Assembly: GCA_964035545.1 (NCBI GenBank)
Contig: OZ037766.1
Coordinates: forward strand, 15,950,722 to 16,014,721
Direction: 5' to 3'
DNA: 64,000 nt
Source of the DNA: Bugula neritina
Taxonomy: Eukaryota > Bryozoa > Gymnolaemata > Cheilostomatida > Bugulidae
Shown: piece by piece, positions 1-13,000 of the stretch
Numbering within the stretch: position 1 is the first letter of the stretch
Layout: every line of letters begins with the position of its first letter
Program-made: the position numbers and the translations under genes
The notes under the pieces: model-generated
The model's database searches: none
Told to the model about the DNA's origin: nothing
The model's input: only the letters and a program-made list of their open reading frames with translations

Positions 1-2466
1 AAAATGCAATAGCTACGCCAGACTCGGTAGACTTTGGTACAACTGTTACATGGCAATGTCTTCCTGGACACAAATATGCTGATACCAAAGTGCGAAAAAA
101 AATGTACTGCCAGGGCAATGAGATATGGGACAGAATCATCAATGCTGGCTGCGAAAGTAAGTGCTCAATCTACATCAGACATATTGTTTCGCCAGTTTCA
201 TCAAAGCTCAGAATTTTATTCTATCATATTCGTTATATAGATATTATCAAATACTGTAAGTATTAGACCTGTTTTATCTTTCCTTATGAAAATAATATTG
301 ACACTGCAGATTGCAAAATTATTTACTTAGTTCCACATTAACTATTTAATCTCAACGGAAGATACAAAATTCTTAGTATATCTTATGGGTTTATTGTAAC
401 TTTATCAAAACTTTTTCAACTAGCCACACCCTGTCTGAAGCCTCCGACAAATGCCTCGAGCACATACTATCACAACTGGGACCCTGACGTGACGTACAGA
501 TACCTAGACAACATTACTTATACTTGCACTTATGCTAAGGAAGGCTGGACTTTCCCAGCTGAAGATTCAACTAAAGAGCCTAGCAGCACACGTTCAGCAT
601 AGTGGGTGTTTAAACTTCTATTTCGTTGTTTGTGTATGTTGAGCACTTTATGTTTAATTTATCCAAAAAACTCGAAGATTTATTAAAATTAATTAAAGCT
701 CCTGTCATGTTTAAGATTAAATGTGCATTCACATGAGGGTAAATCCCTTTTCAATTATGACATCCTTGGCTGTCAATTTCATTTTGTCTAATCTTGATGC
801 CATCCATCAAGTATTATGGAAAAATATTTTTGGCGGAACAGCTTGTATTTCCTGATTTACACTAAGTAACAACATAGTATAGGATTATATTTACTGAATG
901 GTTGAAAGATTTTCCCATATTAGTTTATATTATATTATTATAGCAAAATTATCTTTATATATCTCTATTATTATAAGTATTTATTTCCATGACTAAAATA
1001 GATTATAAAAAATTAAAATCAATTTCTCATTACAAATGAATACAACATAGAGCTAAAACTTAACAAAAAGTTTCTGATAAAGTGTTCATGATTTTATCTA
1101 GCCACAGATGTCAAATATGCACTATAGAGTCTAGACAAACTAACCAGTCAGAATTAAACAGTTTTGATTATAAAATTCAATTGACAAAATTACTGCCATC
1201 AGAAATTTTGGTTTTGATTTTATATGACAAACATTTTTACACTGCAATTTTTGACATTTTGATTTCAGGGGACTGACTTGCCTTTATCATATGTGGGTAT
1301 ATAAAATGTAGCACAAATGATCTTTAAATAATTCTTGGAAAATTAAAAAAAGTTATTTTTCAACCAAATTGCAAACCATTTTAAAAGTTGTTAACAAAAT
1401 GGGGCAGGTGTGGGAATTAGTCGCATTTCATGCTATGTTTGTTTTTATATGGGAACACAGTTGTGGAGAAGATGCAGAGTGGGTGCCTCAGTACATCGGG
1501 GAGTGCACAGGTGACCCAGTTGTTATCATCACCAGCCATGTTGTGAAAGATCCAATGGAGTCACCAGCCGGCCAGGCAAGTTCTATTTATAGACGTATAT
1601 AAAGGCATCTTGCTTTTTGTCACTCGCAGTATTTAAGCTCCAGCAGATGAGTTGAATGAGCTTATTGGCTTATTACAAAATTGTTTAAATTCTCATGACA
1701 AGATGTCATTTGAACTCCTTTTTTGAGTTGTAAATGTTTAATATAGGTACTATAATTGTTATCAACAACTACTATAGTGGATCAACTAAAAGTACAATGG
1801 GGAAGCCAATCCATGACTTTGTGTATGGAAAGATAATAGGATGCCTAATAGGACCTTTTTGATTGTTTAGGGAAAATATAATATAATTAGGCTACATAAA
1901 TAGTAGCACTATGCTGTGCAACTAAGAAATCAAATATGTGTCGAACAGCGTCATTTCAACTGTGACTTGCATGTGTGGGTTCCTGATATAATGCTATTAT
2001 ATATAAAAGTATTTTACACAATAGCCATTCACAAGGAATATCAAATTAGTAAAATATACATAATTGCTATTAATCTAGTCTATTCTAAGCAAAAATATGT
2101 GCAGTTATAATTGGGTGTTATTTCACAGCTTCAGCAATACATTATTATTCTTCATCTTTCTTCAATATTTTTATTCAGGTATTTGGACCTATAGGGTATA
2201 CAGTTGTTGGGTTACTTCTCCTGTTCTTGGTAATACTCGACCTTACAACAATTGGCAAAAGTATTGCCATGATAAAAGGAAATATGAGTTCAGCAGCAAG
2301 AATTGATGAAGAAGCAGCTGCACCTGACCAATTAGACAAATGGAATAAGACAGAGCATGAAAAGAAAGAAGCTGGTGGTAAAAACAACACCAAAACTATT
2401 ATTCGTAAACAGAAAACTAAAAGTTCTGCAACCAGTTCTAAAAAAAATGAGAGTAGAGATAAATAA
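1..2466 (+). CDS. Sushi/CCP-domain single-pass membrane protein, 3' part
   Basis: Partial gene whose 5' end lies outside the window. Exons read: about 1-156, 424 to about 600, 1461-1575 and 2179-2466 (stop TAA at 2464-2466). The first two exons encode cysteine-spaced sushi (complement control protein) modules, e.g. FGTTVTWQC...GCE, then CLKPP...ITYTC. The third completes a module (CGEDAEW...GEC). The last exon starts with a hydrophobic segment (about GYTVVGLLLLFLVILDL) typical of one membrane span, followed by a Lys/Glu/Ser-rich cytoplasmic tail of about 70 residues. The third intron has a GC donor (CCAG|GCAAGT) with both sides in phase 0. The junction between exons 2 and 3 is unresolved: exon 3 needs a phase-2 donor, but no GT in that phase follows the second exon before its in-frame TAG at 601-603. 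Sushi modules usually bind proteins or sugars outside the cell; the specific family member is not recognised. Confidence 0.6.
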
Positions 2467-4059
2467 TGCAGATGACTCTTTTCAGCAGCTGCCCTCAACT
2501 AGTGGGAAACAAGCAGCTTCTACTTTTCATCTGTAAACATACTATTGTCTATAAGTACTGAAAATATCAACCTGTATGGAATCATGTATACTTACTGCAT
2601 ATATAACCATAACATTGGGTTCTAAAATTTCTTCTTTATCATTAATTAGGAAGGAGCAGAAATTAACTCTCCATCAATTCTCTCACGTTGAAACTAATAT
2701 TGAGGCTAAAATAGTCATGCTACTTTAAACAGGAGAATATCTTCAATGTTTTTATGAGCTGGTTCATTGGAAGTTATTGTATGAATGCAATATGCACAGA
2801 TAACTGAAACAACATATTTATTAAATGTTGTTATAAACCAGAGGTCTAGATTAAAAAAGCTTTTTAGTGCATAGTATTTATGTTGACTAAATAATATGTA
2901 GTCAAAATAACATTGTGGACATTTTAATATAATTGCATGTTGTAGAATCAGTATAATGTAATGTTTATAATTACTGTTTATATTATGAACTAAATGAAAG
3001 AATGATCAAAAAAATCTGAAAAGTTTAAACAAATCAGTTTTTCTCAAGTAAAAACTATTTTTTAAATGCTATATATTTTGAAGTATACAGTATGCCATAT
3101 TGGTATCAATCAATTGCATATATATAACACAATAATTTCCAAGAAACCCAACATTTGTTGAGCAACTGCATAGAATAGAGAGTTGTGTCCTCTAATGATC
3201 ATTTCAACAAATCCTTATTTTGTTACAATTTTTTTAAGTCACACTGTACACAAATAAATGCGATAATATTTTTAAATTGCTTCGAAGTATATTTTTGTTG
3301 GACCGCCGTCAATTAGTAACCAATACAGAATTATTGCAAATGAAGACATAAGCTGTGCTGGCTTTAAAATGTGAGCTTGTGCTTTACCAATTTAGAAACA
3401 GAAACTGGAACGAATACAGTAATTATAAAGTCTAAATTTTATACACACACAATGCTTTAAACAGTTTCACCAGTGAGTACAATATAAGTTAAATGGTTGC
3501 AACATATATGCGAGTATATGCCTACATAAAAACTATCCTCTGAAAACTTTTAAAAATAATTAATTTTTAATAATGAAAACACCAGAAACACATTAATATA
3601 AAATAAAAGAATAATGAATTAGGTCAAAAAATTAAACTACAATATGTGATATTTAAATTCATAATAACATAAAATAAGGCAGTGCATGTGTAAGCATTGC
3701 AAATGCTTACTTCGACTGATGAAAACTGTACATAATGAAAACAAAATGATAACATTTTACAGCTGTAAAACATGAAAAACAATAAACAATATTAACAAAA
3801 AATTTCAATACAATAAGCTGCACTCTATAATATCAGTAATGCCAAGAGAAAATTTTAAAAGTAGTTTAAACATTATTTATAAGTCATCATTTACAAGTTA
3901 TAATTGTGACTTGAGCACATTTTAGCTTACCTAATTTATCTGTTGTCTAAACTCTGTTAAAACCCATGTATTCTATAACAAACTACACAAGAAAAATGTA
4001 TCAATCTATAAAATGTTTACAGCATTCAACTTCAAAAACTAAAAAATAAGTTAACTGTC
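2467..4059. other. Intergenic AT-rich DNA between convergent genes
   Basis: This stretch probably holds the 3' UTR of the sushi gene (plus) and of GGCX (minus), since the two genes converge here. AATAAA-like signals are present, for example near 3253. No coding exon with splice consensus or family similarity was seen. Confidence 0.5.
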
Positions 4060-7000
4060 TTAACCCAGATGTTCTTTTTGCTGGTCCACCAGATATTCCA
4101 TAGACTCCCCTGTGACCAGACTGACTGCGGCAAAATATCCCATTTCAAAACTAAAACAAGTATTCATACAAATATACAATTTCAAGTAAACAAACGATAA
4201 TACAATGTACACTGTTCATCACTTTAGTCAGTTTAGTGCATATAATAAGCTCATTTCTTCCTTTGCTGGCTGATTATGAGTTTCCCATAGTTATACTATA
4301 TTCAACATGCCTACACTACACTCATAATTATGTACCAAAAACGTCTTCAACTCTGAATAAACTTACCATCTGTGAAGCAGTCTATAGGTTTCCAATGCTT
4401 TTTGATGGCTACTTTTCCAAAACGAGGTTTCCACATCGGTTTTTTCTTTATTTATTTTCTTTTGAAGCTCCTTCTCACGTTTCAGCTCCAAAAGTGTTTT
4501 CAGAGTTTCATTATTTTCAGCTTCCTTTTCCAAAACAGCTGTTCATGCAATATAATACACACCAAATACACCAGACTATAAACTATGGGTTGTCTTCTCT
4601 TATTTAGGATGTATTACAAAATAGCTTTCATTTCTGATATTTTAAAAACAACCAACTGACCAATTACAAAGCAACATATAATGATTCATAAATTTCAAAT
4701 TAATAAAGCAAAGTTTTTAGAGTTAACTTTTACTGTATGTTTACACACTCATTACCAAAGCAGGTTGAATATGCACATTATCCACCATGTGAGTCAAAAT
4801 ATTAAATATTTTACATATGGTGTAGAAATTAATTAACTTGGTCAATATTCAGTAAAACAAATTCACTTATAAACATGGCCACGGCTTACATTCATCTAAT
4901 TGCTGGCCTTCTATTTGAAACTCCAGCTGTGAAAGCTGAGAGTTCAACATAGTCTCAGTGGTGTTGCTGTACAGGTACATGTAGCAAGCTGGAACATCTG
5001 ATGTGACGTAAACCTGCCAGGGTGAAACAAATCAGATCATGTTCAAACACACTTTAAGATATTCAATTTGCCCTTTACCAAATAAATATAATGATATATC
5101 AAGAAAAAATAATGATTTGCTATTACTTGTAATTCATTTCTGAAACACCTAGAAAGAGTGAAGTTCAGCTTTTAGATGTTGACAGCAGGTATAAAACAGA
5201 TTATTTAGTGTTAGCAAATTCTAATGACATTCTTTATGAAAAAAGACATATTTATAAACTAAAAAATTAAACAAAATGAAATACTTTATAAACATCATTA
5301 CATGTATATAAAAACTGACACATGTATAGCAAGAATCGAGCCACACTTTGATACAAGTTCATTTCAAAAATCCATTCCAACAAGTTGAAATAAGCGATTT
5401 CACTGCAAAACACAACCATATAACAAGTTTTAGAAGTCCAACCAAATAGTTTTAAAAGACATCTCTTGATCAAACCAACCCAAATGTAAACTTGAAAAGA
5501 GTATTTTTTTGTTTCTAGACAGGAGTGTTTGTACTAGAGGAAGTAAATTAAGGATTGGAAACCCGTATTACCGCATGCAACTGCAGTTAAAATCCATACA
5601 TAATTAGTAAAATGAGTAACTGCCATCTTCTTAAATTTCAGATATTCTAAAATCTGTATTACGCATTATATTGACAAAATAAATAAAGTTTCAATATACA
5701 GGCATCAACACTTACTATATGTGTGCCAATGCCAACTCGAGTTGGCTTATTCAACTCCAAAGTTATGTTTTTCTTTGCCTGAGGGTCATACAGAATGGCA
5801 GAACCAGCTAGTAAGGTGATGTTTGTCTTCAATTCTTCATTTAGGAAATTCTCCAGAAACATTCCTGTGAAACATGTTCAACATCATCAGGTTCATGCCA
5901 CATGAATTCTTTAAACCCAACTAAATGAGTATGGTGAAAAAAAGTTACTACTAGCGCATCTTGCGATCAGAAATATTACATTATATCAAATCTTAAATTA
6001 CAAGTTTTGTAAATTATAATGCTCTCTAAATTTGATCGTTTGTCATCAAATAAGAAACCATTAAAAAATCGACACTTTTGTGAATATTTCAACTAAAAAA
6101 GCTCCTTTAAATCTTTTAAAGAAAAATAATTGTCTAATTTATTTTGGGATTATATTATTTAGCATCAATTTTTGGGGCTGAAAACCAGTAATGCAGCTAA
6201 TAAAACTTCGAAGCAGTTATCAAACATATTTTCTACTAAGTAAATGCAAGGATATTTAGAAATTAACCAACCAGGAAAATCAGCTATAAAGGTGGCATCA
6301 GCATGGTGTATAAACCAATCAGCAGACCCGTGTCTAGCTTGCATTGCAATATCATTTAGCTGAGTTCTCCAACCCTCAAGGTCATTGAGTAAAGGTAGCA
6401 TAAAGCTAGCTGGTCTGAAGGGACTCCAGTCCACAGCCACCAGGTCCACAGCTGGATCCACCATCCTACAGGTAAAAGAAAACAGCACATACACTGAAAC
6501 AGGTTTCTCCAATCTTCAACACAAACATCTAAATTCTAAATTCTTGACAAAATAAAAACAATTTAAAAAGTTTACCTAATTTAGATTACCACAATACGCT
6601 GATACTTACATAGTATCTTTCCACAAAAATATTTCACACATCCTATTATTTTATTGCATGCACATATTAACATATACTACAAACAAACACCTCACCTTTG
6701 CTGAAATCGGTGGTTCATGGAATGCCAGATGTCCATGTATATCTCAGTGTTGGGCATTTCATAGTCTATGGCCAGCTGATCAGCTATGCACATTGCATGC
6801 TGCTTTATCATATCAGGATGGGAGGGCCATCGGTTAAGGTTAACAAAAGCCTGAGATAGAAGATATCGGTTAAATACAATAAAATATAGTAGTTTTTTGT
6901 ATATTTCAGCTTCTGGCTACAAGAAACCAGCCCATTATTTGTACCATAAGTATTTAAATCAGACAAATTCACTAGCTTGATGTTTTTATCACCTTCACAG

Positions 7001-10000
7001 ACAGTATACTTACTCGGATTATAAACCCAACTATGTTCAGTGTAAGGACAGAGGTAGGCAGGCATCGCACAGCTCAAGTTGTAACAAAAGCATTTGCACA
7101 CGTATATGATGTAACTCTTTCCAGTGCGTTTGCCCACAATACAGTACAGACACTCACCTGGGGATCCAAAAAACCTTCCTCTCCAGTATCCTTGTTGACG
7201 TACTTTATCTTCACATGTTGTGTGTTCCAGTTATGAATCATCATATCCCATGAGTAACCATACAATCCCCCAGTCCAGTTGTTATAACCCTAAATGGAAG
7301 AGATATAGAAACTATATTATTGTGTAAATACAGCTCACACTTTAATACTTTTCCAGACTGAGTTCAAAATTACTCTCATACTTAAATTTCTTCCTAGTAC
7401 TAGGACAGTGGCATTTAAATTACACTCTTGGTCAGTTTTAAACTTCACATATTTATTCATGTATATGTAGTAACATATATGTACCAATTTATAAGTATCA
7501 ATGTGTTAGTTTTTACCATACATGTAGCAACGCATATTCAAGTGATGCACATGTAGTCAGTATATGTAGTAGCACACTTGCATTGGAATTTGCAAAATAA
7601 AATTGTTAGATCAAATAAAAACTTCAATAATATAAAAACTGAATTATATTTCAATACTGAGCTCTGGAGCCTTATTTTAGATAGGTGTATATATTCAATG
7701 TTAGTACTAATTCACATCATAGCACTGCTAGCATTGCACTAAGACTAACCTTTGTAATAAAGTGAGAGTAAGGCATGAATGCTTGCCACACCATCACACA
7801 AATAGTGAAGATTGAGAAAAACTTGTGATAGAAACCAACCTGTAATTCAGTAAACATGTATTATAAATACCATCTTAGGCTAAACTCAACAAGTATTACA
7901 ACCTCTGAGAATTGGAAAAATCTTTAAAACAAACCCTTAAAACAAACCTAATAAAATTTTACAAGCAGGTGAACAAAAAACTATACATACATTTGATAGT
8001 AAGAAATTGCATATCCAGTTTTGGAAAATAAAACATTAAATACAACCTTGGGCATGCAAGAGAAGTAACTAATGTCCTATATTATAGTGATTATATTGTA
8101 CTAAATGCCTATCATCTTAAAGAAATCTGCCCTTTTGGTTTATGCTTTGAGTTGTAAGTAAAGCAGTGAAAAGAAAATTATAACAAAACTACTAAAAATT
8201 GAAGATTAGATTACACAGAGGCTGCTAAGTTTCACTCATTTTTCAATATTGCTATGAAATAAGCAGAGAAAAAGCAAAAAATTGTATTCATCACAAAAAT
8301 GTATGATGTTCACACAAAGTAAGGGTGCATAAAATCTATTCACACTGCATGTTTATTGTAAAGAAAGGTGTTAAACAAGCAACCAAACAAAATTCTTACT
8401 TCAAAGAATTTTGCACGTGAAGAAAGCATTGCAAACGAAATGAATATTTACCTAGAACTTCAGGTAAGGACGTATAGCTGCTGAGTATGGAATTCCAGGT
8501 AAATGCATAAACATATATGACAACTATGCAAACACAATATTATATGAAACACATTATTTTACATATATCATCGAGTGACAAGGAAATAAAATGCTATCCC
8601 AATGCTAAATTTTTTGTGAAAAAATTGTCATCAAACGAGCTATAAAAAGCTTCAAATAAAAACATTGCAACACTCAACACAACACGTGATATTTTCGAAT
8701 TCTAAAAGAAATTAAAACCCAGCTATAAATGCATACCAAACTAATCAAATCAATTCACCACTAAGGAGTAGCAGTAAATATAGGGTAGGAAAATTCGACT
8801 ATTTTACTAACAGCATAACGTATAAGAATCTTTAATGGCCCTATTACTTCAATGAGCCAATGCTTAAATTATTACTGTAAATATTATAATACTCTGTTTA
8901 ATAAAATGTTGAGTGATACACATTACTTGTCACAACTGCATGCTGTCATCTCACCTTAGATGGCTTGCTGCCAGAATAAAGACAATGACTATTCTTCTCA
9001 AAACTTCCTTTATTAAACCATTCGGAAGAAAATACTTTCTTTGGCCAATCATAAGGATAGAAGAGGATAACACTGGCCAGCATCACGTAGGGGAACTGCC
9101 CTAGAATGTAACAACATGAACCTTCATGCTTTGGCTCTTTCCAAACACACAAACATAAACAATTTAACAAATTCGAAACATTTAAAATTGAAAGACAAAA
9201 CTAAATTTTTTTCCGAGGCAAAGTAAAGCACTTATTACAAATATCTTAACTTTAGCTAGGTGAACTAAACAGGTGGCAAGTTAAAAGATCAGGCATGCTA
9301 GTTTCTTGCCACTGCTAAATATCAAAATAGATAAGCATAGACTACTATGGCTTTTACCAATCAGATGGGCAGTTATATAAAACGCTGTAAATTCCCAATT
9401 CCTTTAAATACTCAACAAGTCGTGTAAAGTGACATCCACAAAACAAGTTACAAGGTGAACACCAGGAACTCTTACCAATCCTGAACATTCTAGAGTTCAT
9501 GACATTAAAACTGATGACAAAAGCAGAACCAAGATGTCTTGTGCCATCAAAGAAGAGCAGGAAACCACTTGCTAGATCAACAGTCAATCCTCCCCAATGC
9601 ACAATGTACTGGTCTATTTCCTCGTTGGTGAGAAAGGACCTGGTAAACAGCAGCACTATGCAGTTTCTCCATGCACAGTAAGTTATTTTTATAGAACCAT
9701 AAGTAAACAAGGTATAAAGGAAAAGCCACAGCACTTATTTTAGTATATATAGAGTACTAATTAAATATTATGTCTGATAAATTCTTATTTGTTAAAAGTA
9801 TTATTTAGAAATATGACATTCTTTCTAATGGTTAGAAATGTTGAACGAATAAATCATGCTGGTTGATAACCTGTTGTTTATAATTGACTTCATTTGCTAC
9901 CATAAATAGTCTAATGGCTACAAATATTTATTCTGAAACTGCCTTGCAAAATTACAAGGAATTAGTTTTCAATATTATGAATGTAAAAATATTAAAATAT

Positions 10001-13000
10001 AAACTGATATGTCAAATTAAACCATTGTACGTAGATATTAATAGACTACCTATGCCAGATAGTTGAACTAGCAAAGCTTAATGAACTAGTGCCCATATGT
10101 ACCTATATACAAAACTTACTCTGAATTTTAAAATTACTGACAAAACATGGTCATATGGTTTTGGAGATGTTACATATGAATTTATTTTGAAAGTCTGTTC
10201 TGTTATTTTGGCCAATCTAACAAATTATGTAATCGTTAATATAAAAATGATGAAAATGTCAATATCCAAGTAGACTGATATCATATTTGTGGCTCCCTTT
10301 CTGATACGATTGTAACTAATCTTTATCAATTGTACAAGCATCAAGTACATCAATTCACTTGTATATCAAACACAATTATTGCACCCACAATGTTTATAAA
10401 CAATACAAAACGCCATAAAAAATTAAAAGAGCTTTGTCTTCCCACAACTTTGAAAGCCTGGTTTGGCCATAATTTTCTTTGAATTTTTTTAAAAACTTGC
10501 ATGTGCATACATAAAAACTATGATATACAGCTACAGAGCATATAGAGCATACCATAGCCATAGGGTATGAAGGCAGTGTGCATATTTATAACAATTAGCG
10601 AACATTTTTACAGTCTCCTAAATCAGCTGATTTGTTAATTCATAGTAATAATAATAGTAATAATTCATAATAATTCTAACTTTGTACTAAGAAGCGTTAT
10701 AATCAACTGAACATTGTATGAGGTAGCATTTACACTTTGCTTAAGTAATAAGTCTATGAAAAGTGACAGTCTGTAGGCTATTTTAAATTTCTAATTTAGA
10801 AAAAAATTCACTCTAATCAGGAAAATAGAGGACACATAATCATGCATAATAACTAAAATTAAAACTTAATTTTATAAAACATTACAAGCAATCCTTTATT
10901 AGCTATAACTGCATTACATAGGATATAATATTTAGCTAATTATTTGAGAGCTTTTCCTTGTTTCGGTCAGATGGAAAACCTGCTGTTACAGTTTCAAGCA
11001 ATACTAACTACATATATCTATGTCTGTTTTATTTCGTAAACTTCTAAATTATTTATTTTATTGATGAATTTATAAAAAAAAACTTAGAATCTGCAGAAAT
11101 TAATAATTATTGAAAAGTAAAAAAACATGGTTCAGTAAAAATAAGAGAACACACTTTAATTGTCAAGAAAACACACTCTAAGTGTTATCTGTTGGAGACT
11201 TCTTCAATTCCCCCAACAATACTTTCAACATATGCTAAAATTTGTTGCTTTTTACAAACATTTAAGAATAGAAAGAGTGTGAAATCTTTTAGGCACAGGT
11301 GACATACCTGAACGGATCAAACACCCACTGGTGAGAGAGTGACTGCATGGAGTAACCTTCCACCCAGTCTCTATCTAGCTTTTTTAGACCAGCTATGAAA
11401 TAAACAGCCACCAACTACAAAAGTAATAATATTTCAAATATAAATCTATTGTCTGCAATAGTAATAATATACGAATACAATTATGCAATACAGTAGAAAC
11501 TATTAATGCCTTGACAACTCACTTTACACCTTATCTGTCTCAAAATATAGTCAAATCCAGCAAACTTAAAAGAGATGTATTAATATAATTCTGATGTAAA
11601 AGTAAAATCTGAGTGCAAAGTTCTAATGCAACCAGTTGACTTCTTCATGAAGTAATCTGTGAAGAACCATTACCAAATATGGTGGACAACAAACATATGG
11701 TAGAAAAAATCAGTTCTTTGGCATACTTTTTCTTTGCGTTTATTTTAGGTATCATCGTTGCAGCCATAATAGTGTAATAAGTGAGAGGACAAACCTGAAA
11801 CCGAAACAGTCCGTACTGCCATGCAGGGATGTCTTTATATTTGACTTTGTTTCGTTTAGCATCCAAAGACCTGTTATTTAACATAGATGGTGATGGCACT
11901 GATATTACTTTATAAAAATATAGAACTCATTGAAATTAGAAGATTCTATTACAAAGCATAAAATTATAAAGCTTGTACACATAGATCAGATGGAATAATT
12001 GATTAATCAACTACATGCACAGAGCGCCACTCAACTCACCAAGTTCCGTTAGCATCACAAAAAAGTAGCAAAGTGGAAATAAGTCCAAAGAGGTAGGAGT
12101 GATTGTTCCATGAGCGCTTATTCAGCAGAAACATGTACCAGTAGGGCAGCACAAACATCACACATGCCACTCGATAGAATAGGCCAAGAGCTATCCCAAA
12201 GGCACCTGCAAGATACAAACTGTTAAGCAATGCAATACTTTTGAGGTTAGGGATATAAAAGTCACTTTAATAACGGAGAATCACAGTTTTTTTCTAAATG
12301 TTACACAACAAACTAATGGCAACATTTGAATTTGCATAGTGTCCTATATCTCCATTACGCCAGGTTTCAGGGTAACCTTTATAGGGAGAGAATCTTTATA
12401 TTGAGAGAATCAGCTTTGTAATTTTTTGTTCCAATTATGTAAAAATCATATAAACTGATATATTGACTATAAACTAAATCTATTGACTGTTAATAAATCT
12501 GTGTTATTAAATAATTAAATAAAGTAACAAGTTTATTATTAAAGTAAAACTTTAAATATTTAATTCTAATCTGATGACACATATTCAACAGCAGTTACTT
12601 AGTTAAACTTCAATTGTTATTATCATACTATAAATGGTAGTACATGTGAATTACAAAATGTGCTGCTTTTTCAACAAGTGGACTTGAGCTTCTACAAAAA
12701 TCTGCTCCACCAATAATAAACTAAGGCTTCTCTTTTTAGAATCTAATATGTTGAGGTTGTCTCGCATTACTTGTTGGGACAAATTTGCCAACATAGTAAT
12801 ATGACTTATTCATAATAACATAGCAAGAAATAAAATCTTTATATACATGCTGGCTGCTCATCCGACTGGCATAATTAAGATAATTTTTCAAACTAAAATT
12901 AAATTTCCAAATAATGAATGCATCAGCTATAAAAAGAATGCCCATAAATTTATATGCATGTTGAACAGCTAATTTTAAAGTGTCACCAGTTTGGTAAGGG

